A DNA stretch of 5,481 bases from Desulfobacteraceae bacterium (GTDB lineage: Bacteria; Desulfobacterota; Desulfobacteria; Desulfobacterales; Desulfobacteraceae). The first letter of the stretch is position 1; the number at the start of each line of letters is the position of its first letter. The DNA is taken from contig JAFLJU010000612.1 of NCBI GenBank assembly GCA_022712835.1, positions 1-5,481 of the forward strand, in the 5' to 3' direction. Shown piece by piece: positions 1 through 5,249 of the stretch. A program made the translations under genes and the position numbers. Below the pieces are notes generated by a model. That model saw nothing but the letters and a program-made list of their open reading frames with translations. It was not told where the DNA came from and did not search any database.

Positions 1-1286
1 GGCGTATAAAGGCCTGCCTTCACCGGAAGGTAGAGGGAAATTTCTGGAAACACGGACAAAATAATCAGAATGATCACATCCATGACAATGAAGGGGATGG
101 CCTGTTTGGCAATTGAGTCCACGGGTTCTCCTGTAAGATTGGCTGCCGTAAAGAGGTTCACCCCCACAGGGGGGGTTGCCTGGCCGATGGCCAGGGCGGA
201 AATAAAGATCACCCCATACCAGAGAGGATCAATCTTAAAGGCTGCCAAAACCGGGATCAGAATTGGCATGATCAGATAGGAAATGGAAATGGCGTCCAGG
301 AACATGCCCAGAATCAGCAGCAGCCCGTTGACCAGAAGAATCATCACAAGGGCATTGGGAGACAGGTGCAAAATCAGTTCCGCAGCTCTGTCAACCACAC
401 CGATAACCGAGGCTGTCCAGGTGAAGATACCGGCAAAAACAACAATAAACATGATGACGGAACTGGTTACCGAGGCATCCACAAGCAAATGCAAAAAATC
501 ATTAAATGAGATGGATCTGTAAATGAAGACCGCCACGAAAAGAGAGTAAAAAACGGCAACCACCGCAGCTTCCGTGGGGGTGAAGATTCCAGAATATATT
601 CCGCCCAGGATAATCACCGGGGCCAAAATGGCCCAGATGGAATCCTTGAACGCCGTGAAAATTTCACCCACCGGTGCCCGTTGGACGCTTCCGCGATACC
701 CCCTTTTCCGGGAAACCAGATAGGCCACAATCGCTGTACCAATACCCGTGAGAATCCCCGGGACAATCCCTGCAACAAACAAAGCGCTCACAGAAACATT
801 GGTGATATTGCCATAGATGATAAAGGCAATACTGGGCGGCAAAATAATGGAAAGATCCGCTGCATTGGCGATCAAGGCCCCGGCAAAGCCCTTATCATAT
901 CCATGCTTTACCATGGGGGCCAGGAGAATCAATCCCACTGCCGCCGTGGTGGCAGGCCCTGATCCAGAAAGCGCACCCCAGAACATGCAGGTGCAAACCG
1001 CCACAATTGCCATTCCCCCGGTGGCCTTGCCCACCAGCAGCTCAAAAAAACGGGCGATGGTTTTGGCAAGACCCGCCTTGTCAAGAATGACGCCTGCCAG
1101 CACAAAGAAGGGGATGGCAAGGAGGGGAAAGGAGGCAATGCCGGAAGAAAAATTGACTCCCAGCATTTCAATCCCCAGGTCAAACACATAGACGGTGGCA
1201 ACGCCTGCAATGCCAAGGGATGTCCCGATGGGCACCCCCAGAACCATTAGAACAATAAAGCTTACGGAGATGAGGAGAAGATCCAT
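1..1286 (-). CDS. dctM: TRAP transporter large permease subunit DctM (C-terminus cut by window edge)
   Basis: Large inner-membrane subunit of a tripartite ATP-independent periplasmic (TRAP) transporter. In this family it forms the sodium-coupled translocation path for a solute delivered by the DctP protein. The frame is open for 428 codons from ATG 1286 to the edge, close to the usual 425-435 residues, so only a short tail is missing. Family landmarks are present: a GSGPATTAA loop (about 108-116), ILPPS (148-152), GGIYSGIFTPTEA (228-240), a conserved Asp in GMFLD (about 327-331), and TPPVGVNLF (371-379). The whole protein is very hydrophobic, in keeping with about a dozen membrane segments. 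ATG 1286 lies 2 nt after the dctQ stop, with a GGGAGG Shine-Dalgarno at 1299-1304, spaced rather far (12 nt), so translational coupling is likely. Family assignment is secure; the substrate is unknown. Confidence 0.96.
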   Translation of the reverse strand, partial: MDLLLISVSFIVLMVLGVPIGTSLGIAGVATVYVFDLGIEMLGVNFSSGIASFPLLAIPFFVLAGVILDKAGLAKTIARFFELLVGKATGGMAIVAVCTCMFWGALSGSGPATTAAVGLILLAPMVKHGYDKGFAGALIANAADLSIILPPSIAFIIYGNITNVSVSALFVAGIVPGILTGIGTAIVAYLVSRKRGYRGSVQRAPVGEIFTAFKDSIWAILAPVIILGGIYSGIFTPTEAAVVAVFYSLFVAVFIYRSISFNDFLHLLVDASVTSSVIMFIVVFAGIFTWTASVIGVVDRAAELILHLSPNALVMILLVNGLLLILGMFLDAISISYLIMPILIPVLAAFKIDPLWYGVIFISALAIGQATPPVGVNLFTAANLTGEPVDSIAKQAIPFIVMDVIILIILSVFPEISLYLPVKAGLYT

Positions 1287-1288
1287 AC

Positions 1289-1780
1289 CTATTGGCGGCC
1301 TCCCTCATTCTGGCGGCTAAGTTTGGTGCAGGCATCCTTATATATCCCCTGGAAGACAGATATGGATAAAAGGGGAACTCCGGCATAATAGATCCACACC
1401 GGAATGCTCAAGGAGGCACTCATGGCATGGAACAGCGTCAATTCGTCATAGATGGCCTGGATCATGAAAATATCCACCAACACAAACAGCAGGGCGCTTA
1501 AGAATGCACTCAGGAGAATAACCCCTTTTCTCATTTTTTTAGGATACAGATTAAAAAAGGTTTCAACTCCTAACTGCCCCCCTCTTTCAAAGGCGATTCC
1601 ACACCCCACCACCGTCATCCAGACAAACATGTTGATGGTGATTTCTTCGGTTGAAGCGATGGAAAAGTGGAAAAAATAGCGGCTGACCACATTTAAAAAC
1701 GCAACCCCTGCCATGGAAAAAAGCAGGATGGCGGCCACAAGATAATCCAGGCGTAATTTTTTTTTGCGCGTTGGGGCCAT
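1289..1780 (-). CDS. dctQ: TRAP transporter small permease subunit DctQ
   Basis: Small membrane subunit (163 aa) that in this family pairs with DctM and helps dock the substrate-loaded DctP. Four hydrophobic helices are visible at about 12-33, 48-65, 86-109 and 124-146, the standard DctQ topology. Family landmarks are NVVSRY (30-35) at the end of helix 1, an EE pair (45-46) before helix 2, ERGGQLGVE (65-73), where many relatives have His in place of Gln69, and IPVWIYYAGVPL (126-137) in helix 4. The start at ATG 1780 is 1 nt after the dctP stop. Only a weak purine-rich stretch precedes it, so translation probably depends on coupling to dctP. Codons 6-8 are a run of nine A residues (Lys-Lys-Lys), a possible slippage point. 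Confidence 0.95.
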   Translation of the reverse strand: MAPTRKKKLRLDYLVAAILLFSMAGVAFLNVVSRYFFHFSIASTEEITINMFVWMTVVGCGIAFERGGQLGVETFFNLYPKKMRKGVILLSAFLSALLFVLVDIFMIQAIYDELTLFHAMSASLSIPVWIYYAGVPLLSISVFQGIYKDACTKLSRQNEGGRQ

Positions 1781-1781
1781 T

Positions 1782-2861
1782 TTATTTTAATTTCGCCATA
1801 TCTTTTTTGGCCGTTTCATAAAGGTTTTGACCGATTTTGGGGATCCATTTATCATAAACAGGCTTGGTGGCAGTTTTAAAGGCTTCCCGGGCTTGGCTGG
1901 AGAGGAAATTTACGGTCATCCCCTTGGATTCAAGATATTTCACAGGATCGCTCACTTCAATGTCATAGTTGAATTCGTTTTTCAGAATATTAAGAGAGAT
2001 CTCTCCATCAAGGCCAGCTCGGCATAGCGCTTTCTCGAAACGGGCGGATTCCTTGGCTGCCTGGGAAATTGCTCCCTGGATTTGACTGGGGAATTTTTTC
2101 CAGCCCTTTGTGCCCCAGTAAACAATGACAGGATCAACCAGATAGTTCCAGAAAGAGACATATTTATGGTATTGCCAGATCTGAACCGGAATAAGAACAC
2201 CCACTGGGTTTTCCTGTCCATCCACAACTCCCTGCTGGAATGCTGTCTGGGCATCTCCCCAGTTCATATTAACCGGATCCGCCCCAAGCTGCCTGAAGGT
2301 GTCAATGAAAATAGGACTGCCCACCACCCGAATCCGCAAGCCCTTCAAATCTTGCGGCATGGTAATGGCTTTTTTAGAGTTGGTCACCTGGCGGAATCCA
2401 TTCTCTGCCCAGGCCAGGGGGGTCAGGCCTATTCTTTCCATTTTTTTAAATAGAATCTTTCCGGTTTCGCCATATTCCAGTTTATCAAGGTTTTCAAAAT
2501 TATTGATGAAAAAGGGCAAAGAAAAGATATTCATCTCAGCAATAACAGGAGATGAGTTGATGGTTGATTCATAGGCACAATCGATCACCCCCTTGGAAAC
2601 CATCTGGGGGGATTTTAACTGGGCGCCTTTTAGAAGAGAACTGCCAAAATAGGGTTTGATGTTAATCTGGCCGTCTGTTTTTTCCTTGACCAGTTCAGCA
2701 AATTTTATGGCCCCCATGCCCCAATAGAAACTGGGTCCCACATTCACGGTCATTTTATATTCTTTTTTAAATGTTTCAGCACCTGCGGGAACCGCTATTA
2801 TAAAAATAAGTAAGAGGGATATCATCCACATGGGAGTGGCGGTTTTTGGATTGGGTTTCAT
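1782..2861 (-). CDS. dctP: TRAP transporter periplasmic solute-binding protein DctP
   Basis: Extracytoplasmic receptor (359 aa) that captures the solute in the periplasm and hands it to DctQM. The N-terminus is a signal peptide: a short basic stretch, a hydrophobic core (about 12-25), then AGA with likely cleavage near residue 28. The mature part is a DctP-family fold (PF03480). GFRQVTN (155-161) contains Arg157 and GLRIRV (174-179) contains Arg178; these match the two ligand-carboxylate-binding arginines of H. influenzae SiaP (R127, R147). GVVDGQENP (211-219) contains Asn218, matching SiaP N187. The constant offset of 31 between Arg178/R147 and Asn218/N187 supports the alignment. The organic acid bound (C4-dicarboxylate, keto acid, sugar acid or other) cannot be read from this. 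ATG 2861 is preceded by AAGGAG with a 7-nt spacer, the best ribosome binding site of the operon. First gene of dctPQM. Confidence 0.96.
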   Translation of the reverse strand: MKPNPKTATPMWMISLLLIFIIAVPAGAETFKKEYKMTVNVGPSFYWGMGAIKFAELVKEKTDGQINIKPYFGSSLLKGAQLKSPQMVSKGVIDCAYESTINSSPVIAEMNIFSLPFFINNFENLDKLEYGETGKILFKKMERIGLTPLAWAENGFRQVTNSKKAITMPQDLKGLRIRVVGSPIFIDTFRQLGADPVNMNWGDAQTAFQQGVVDGQENPVGVLIPVQIWQYHKYVSFWNYLVDPVIVYWGTKGWKKFPSQIQGAISQAAKESARFEKALCRAGLDGEISLNILKNEFNYDIEVSDPVKYLESKGMTVNFLSSQAREAFKTATKPVYDKWIPKIGQNLYETAKKDMAKLK

Positions 2862-2868
2862 TTTTTTA

Positions 2869-2874
2869 CTCCTT
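2869..2874 (-). promoter_or_regulatory. Ribosome binding site of dctP
   Basis: AAGGAG read on the minus strand, 7 nt before ATG 2861. It fixes the dctP start and is much stronger than the sites before dctQ and dctM, which fits coupled translation from a dominant first cistron. Confidence 0.8.
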
Positions 2875-2909
2875 TTAATTATTATAGTGAATAATAAATT
2901 CCCTGTTTT

Positions 2910-2938
2910 TTTATAGCATGGAATTTAAAAATTGTGCT
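2910..2938 (-). promoter_or_regulatory. Candidate sigma70-type promoter for dctPQM
   Basis: On the minus strand an extended -10, TGC-TATAAA (2918 to 2910), lies 17 nt from a weak -35, AGCACA (2938 to 2933, 3 of 6 matches). Transcription would start near 2903, giving a leader of about 40 nt that contains the AAGGAG site. A second -10-like TATAAT lies closer to the gene, but it would start the message almost at the Shine-Dalgarno and its -35 is also poor. The weak -35 beside an inverted repeat would suit an activator-dependent promoter. Inferred from motif matches only. Confidence 0.4.
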
Positions 2939-2959
2939 GATGGCAATATCGGCCATTCA
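2938..2959. repeat. Inverted repeat ATGGC-N7-GCCAT upstream of the dctP promoter
   Basis: ATGGC (2940-2944) and GCCAT (2952-2956) form perfect 5-bp arms around AATATCG. The arms extend to TGATGGC / GCCATTCA if one base is bulged. The repeat abuts the candidate dctP -35, where an activator or repressor would bind. There is no T-run after it and it is upstream of both genes, so a terminator role is unlikely. Confidence 0.4.
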
Positions 2960-3033
2960 TAGATAAAAACAGGCGGTCATGTCAATTGTTTTTTTTTGAT
3001 AAAAAGGAAGTTCTTATTCATCAAACATAAACC

Positions 3034-3062
3034 TTGACCAAATTTTTCCGTTGAAGTACATA
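3034..3062 (+). promoter_or_regulatory. Candidate promoter for truA
   Basis: TTGACC (3034-3039, 5 of 6 to the -35 consensus) is followed after 17 nt by TACATA (3057-3062, only 3 of 6 to the -10 consensus). A start near 3069 would give a leader of about 60 nt. The -35 is good and the -10 poor, so this is tentative, but it is the best plus-strand candidate in the spacer. Confidence 0.35.
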
Positions 3063-3099
3063 TTCCCTTTAAAGACGGTGAGTTCCGTTATTATTTAAA

Positions 3100-3113
3100 T
3101 TGCCCACGGGCAA
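3100..3113 (+). repeat. Short GC-rich dyad just upstream of truA
   Basis: TTGCCC and GGGCAA are perfect 6-base complements separated by AC. As RNA this could fold as a 5-bp stem with a CACG loop, ending 6 nt before the truA Shine-Dalgarno. As DNA it is a compact near-palindrome in otherwise AT-rich sequence. It could affect truA translation or bind a protein; no specific regulator is recognised. Confidence 0.35.
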
Positions 3114-3119
3114 CCCAAC

Positions 3120-3124
3120 AGGTG
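3120..3124 (+). promoter_or_regulatory. Ribosome binding site of truA
   Basis: AGGTG, 7 nt before ATG 3132. It decides between the possible starts: TTG 3129 would have a shorter spacer, and ATG 3174, just before the conserved core, lacks a comparable site. Confidence 0.6.
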
Positions 3125-3131
3125 TTTTTTG

Positions 3132-3947
3132 ATGACAGATTTTAATAGTGATATAACTTTTGCCAATTACAGGATGGATGTCCGTTACGATGGACAAAAT
3201 TACTACGGATGGCAACGGCATAAAGACAAGCCTACGATCCAGGGCGCATTGGAACATGCTGTGACAAAATGCTTGGGATTGCGCCATAATGTTGAAGGAT
3301 CAGGACGAACCGATCGCGGAACCCATGCAACGGGACAAGTCGCATCTATTCGTCTTCCCGAAGATATCAACGAAAAAGAGGTTTTGTTTAGCCTTAACAA
3401 TGCCCTTGAGAAAAACATCGAAATCATCAGTTTAAAGAAGATATCTGATAGCTTCCATGCAAGAGAATCTGCAATTGGGAAATGTTACATCTATAAAATC
3501 TGGAACCACCCCAAGCTTCCATCCCAAATGAATGAAAAGGTTTGGTATATCCCTGAAAAATTGAATGTTAAAGCTATGGAAAAAGCCTGTTCTCATTTTA
3601 CAGGGACTATAGATTTTGCTTCCTTTGCCAAAGTTCCAAACTATAAAAGGGCAACATCGGTAAGAACTGTTCATTCTCTTACGCTTACTAAAGAAGACTC
3701 CTTATTGTGCTTTTCAATTATTGCTGACGGTTTTCTTTATAAAATGGTACGCAATATAGTTCGTGCACTTGTTAAGGTTGGGGAAGGGAGGTCAAACCTC
3801 GATGATATTCCCCGTATAATAGATGCAAAGAATCGTAAGGCTGCGCCCGGTACAGCTCCCGCTTCAGGCCTTTATCTTGATACGGTGTTTTATGATAAAA
3901 AGAGCATGGATGATGCTATCAAAACAGATCAGACAGAGGGCATATAA
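3132..3947 (+). CDS. truA: tRNA pseudouridine synthase TruA
   Basis: Cytoplasmic enzyme predicted to isomerise uridines in the tRNA anticodon stem-loop (positions 38-40 for characterised TruA). The product is 271 aa, a normal length. Motifs in order: RYDGQNYYGWQ (18-28), TIQGALE (35-41), the catalytic motif GSGRTDRGTHATGQV (56-70) with nucleophile Asp61, FHARESA (108-114) followed by conserved Tyr119, DFASF (161-165), FLYKMVRNIV (201-210) with Arg207, and TAPASGLYL (241-249). The active-site loop reads GRTDRGTHA where bacterial TruA usually has GRTDAGVHA, and RALVKVG follows where Gly is usual in place of Arg. It is therefore a divergent but apparently intact member. It overlaps the next gene by 1 nt (TAATG). 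GC in sampled lines is about 35-40%, lower than in the fadR and dctM regions. A paralogue with altered target sites is possible. Confidence 0.94.
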   Translation: MTDFNSDITFANYRMDVRYDGQNYYGWQRHKDKPTIQGALEHAVTKCLGLRHNVEGSGRTDRGTHATGQVASIRLPEDINEKEVLFSLNNALEKNIEIISLKKISDSFHARESAIGKCYIYKIWNHPKLPSQMNEKVWYIPEKLNVKAMEKACSHFTGTIDFASFAKVPNYKRATSVRTVHSLTLTKEDSLLCFSIIADGFLYKMVRNIVRALVKVGEGRSNLDDIPRIIDAKNRKAAPGTAPASGLYLDTVFYDKKSMDDAIKTDQTEGI

Positions 3948-4447
3948 TGGGAGATTTTGAACACCAGCGCCATAAGTTTCGAACAGGTTTGACAAAGCCC
4001 CGTGAGCTAATTGTTGCATGTGTACCCATGCGGAGCAACGTGAATATTTCCCAGATCGCCCGCACAGCAAGTGCATGTGCTGTGGAAAAAATGATTATTT
4101 GCGGGAACGCATCATTAATTGATAAAATTGCCAGAGACGCCACCTCGCAGCTAACAGTTTCAACCCACAGATCCTTAGGTCCTGTACTAAAAAAACTTAA
4201 AGCAGATGGTTACGCAATTGTGGGGATAGAACAAACATCCAACTCACAGAACATCCATCACTTCTCTTTTAAGTGTCGATCAGTTTTAGTTGTGGGTAAT
4301 GAGCGCCTTGGGATTAAGGATGATATCCTTGAGCTACTGGATGAAGTTATCGAAATCCCTGTATGGGGAATGCCCCATAGTTACAACGCCGCTTCTGCTG
4401 CCAACATGGCTTTGTACGAATACTGCCGCCAGTTTCCAGAAGGATAA
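3947..4447 (+). CDS. SpoU/TrmH-family RNA 2'-O-methyltransferase, Trm3/TARBP1-like
   Basis: Predicted S-adenosylmethionine-dependent ribose 2'-O-methyltransferase of the SPOUT superfamily (PF00588), probably acting on tRNA. At 166 aa it is essentially a bare catalytic domain. Motif 1 is NISQIART (33-40), giving Asn33 and Arg39, equivalent to Asn35 and catalytic Arg41 of Thermus TrmH. Motif 2 is VVGNERLGI (115-123) with Glu119. Motif 3 is HSYNAASAANMALYEY (144-159) with Ser145 and Asn147; Tyr146 replaces the usual Leu. From memory, GYAIVGIEQT, GNERLGI and YEYCRQ resemble the C-terminal domain of human TARBP1 and yeast Trm3, which make Gm18 in tRNA. Gm18 is thus the first guess, but other sites are possible. 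The start is ATG 3947, sharing its A with the truA stop, with GAGGG 6 nt upstream. It forms a two-gene tRNA-modification unit with truA. Confidence 0.9.
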   Translation: MGDFEHQRHKFRTGLTKPRELIVACVPMRSNVNISQIARTASACAVEKMIICGNASLIDKIARDATSQLTVSTHRSLGPVLKKLKADGYAIVGIEQTSNSQNIHHFSFKCRSVLVVGNERLGIKDDILELLDEVIEIPVWGMPHSYNAASAANMALYEYCRQFPEG

Positions 4448-4481
4448 GAATGTTCAGGGTTAGTATAAAGATAAAAGGGAG

Positions 4482-4510
4482 TTGACGATATAATTTTTAA
4501 CTAGTATGAC
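4482..4510 (+). promoter_or_regulatory. fadR: Candidate sigma70-type promoter for fadR-glpD
   Basis: TTGACG (4482-4487, 5 of 6) and TATGAC (4505-4510, 4 of 6) are separated by the ideal 17 nt. Transcription would begin near 4517, giving a leader of about 40 nt. This is the best-formed promoter in the window. Confidence 0.55.
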
Positions 4511-4515
4511 CTCTT
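4499..4515. promoter_or_regulatory. Candidate FadR operator overlapping the fadR -10 box
   Basis: The 17 bp AACTAGTATGACCTCTT match the E. coli FadR operator pattern AACTGGTCNGACCAGTT at 12 of 16 defined positions. The GT-NNN-AC core shared by FadR-subfamily GntR sites is intact. The site covers the -10 box, so binding would block transcription. The neighbouring FadR-like protein keeps the E. coli DNA-contact residues, which makes a negative autoregulatory site plausible. The operator pattern is from memory and binding is inferred. Confidence 0.5.
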
Positions 4516-4556
4516 ACCACAAATAAGCAGACAAATACAAAAATTTAGGATGGGGA

Positions 4557-5249
4557 ATGCCAAAATTTGAAGGGGTACAAAAATTTGTAAAACCGGCGGA
4601 GTTTGCCGAGAATCAATTGCTGGAAGCTATTTTGGATGGCAGCTATGGTCCTGGAGATGTTTTGCCAGCAGAACGGTTGCTGGCTCAGTCCCTGGGGGTT
4701 ACACGACCCACCCTGCGGGAGACGCTCCAGCGGTTATCAAAAGAGGGGTGGGTCACAATAGCCCATGGGAAGTCCACCCAGGTGAATGATTATCTTTCCT
4801 CCGGGGGGTTGGGCATATTAAATACCCTGTCCCGGTTCAACACGAAGCTTTCGCCGGATATGACAGGTTACCTTTTGGAAGCCCGAACCCTTATCTTTCC
4901 AGGGGTGGCCCAGCGGGCGGTGGAGAAAGACCCGGATGCCATTCTGGCTTATCTGACCCCGGGGGGGTGTTTTGATATGGATGCTAAGTCTTTTGCAACC
5001 CATGACTGGGGGCTTCAAATGCTCATGGTGGAAATCATTGAAAATCCGGTATTGAAAATGATGTTTAATGATTTTTCACCGGTTTATCAGCGGCTGGGGC
5101 ACCTATATTTTACCAATCAAACGGCCCGGAAAATGTCTTTGGAATATTATGGAGAACTTAGGGCGGCCCTTGGAGACAAGAACCCCTCTGTCCAGGAATT
5201 GGTGGAGCGAACCATGGCCCGGGCCCAGCAGTTTTGGAGGGAGATTTGA
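4557..5249 (+). CDS. fadR: FadR-type GntR-family fatty acid metabolism regulator
   Basis: Cytoplasmic DNA-binding regulator, 230 aa (E. coli FadR 239). In E. coli, FadR represses fatty acid degradation and activates unsaturated fatty acid synthesis, and long-chain acyl-CoA releases it from DNA. The N-terminal winged helix (about 13-80) keeps Arg40, Thr49, Arg50, Thr52, Arg54 and wing HGK (70-72), matching E. coli R35, T44, R45, T47, R49 and H65-G66-K67; only Pro51 replaces T46. GILNTLSR (86-93) parallels NILETLAR. In the C-terminal FadR_C-like helical domain, Arg110, Tyr177, Tyr184 and Trp227 match acyl-CoA contacts R105, Y172, Y179 and W223, but Y215 and S219 appear as Thr219 and Ala223. Binding of a fatty acyl effector is likely, possibly with altered specificity. 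ATG 4557 has AGGA 6 nt upstream. The stop overlaps the glpD start (TGATG), so the genes are coupled. Confidence 0.92.
   Translation: MPKFEGVQKFVKPAEFAENQLLEAILDGSYGPGDVLPAERLLAQSLGVTRPTLRETLQRLSKEGWVTIAHGKSTQVNDYLSSGGLGILNTLSRFNTKLSPDMTGYLLEARTLIFPGVAQRAVEKDPDAILAYLTPGGCFDMDAKSFATHDWGLQMLMVEIIENPVLKMMFNDFSPVYQRLGHLYFTNQTARKMSLEYYGELRAALGDKNPSVQELVERTMARAQQFWREI
5236..5240 (+). promoter_or_regulatory. Ribosome binding site of glpD inside fadR
   Basis: GGAGG, 8 nt before ATG 5249, within the last codons of fadR. It confirms the overlapping glpD start. Confidence 0.75.

Larger units (their letters stand above)
4448..4556 (+). other. Intergenic region trmH-like to fadR
   Basis: A 109-bp AT-rich gap. 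It holds the fadR promoter, a candidate FadR operator and the fadR ribosome binding site. No hairpin followed by a T-run was found after the methyltransferase gene, so read-through from truA into fadR-glpD is possible. Confidence 0.7.

Noticed and set aside
817..1191. 124-residue plus-strand open frame
   Set aside because: It lies antisense inside dctM, whose translation matches its family throughout; no family resemblance or ribosome binding site.
929..1216. 95-residue minus-strand open frame
   Set aside because: Out-of-frame shadow of dctM on the same strand; low-complexity Pro/Ser/Leu content.
2082..2453. 123-residue plus-strand open frame
   Set aside because: Antisense to dctP, which has full family motifs; no recognisable protein features.
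2942..2956. Possible sigma54 (-24/-12) promoter, TGGCC...TTGC on the minus strand, tempting because dct genes are often sigma54-dependent
   Set aside because: Only 8 nt separate the GG and GC dinucleotides instead of the required 10, and the match is explained by the inverted repeat.
2967..2997. Possible Rho-independent terminator ending in a run of nine T
   Set aside because: No stable GC-rich stem precedes the T-run, and it lies between divergent genes with nothing upstream to terminate.
2980..3000. Tiny six-codon frame ATG...TGA in the dctP-truA spacer
   Set aside because: Too short, no Shine-Dalgarno and no sign of a leader-peptide attenuator.
3129..3134. TTG 3129 as the truA start
   Set aside because: ATG 3132 immediately follows with a better 7-nt spacing from AGGTG; TTG adds only one residue.
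3069..3287. 72-residue minus-strand open frame crossing the truA start
   Set aside because: It runs antisense over the truA 5' end and the candidate truA promoter, with no homology recognised.
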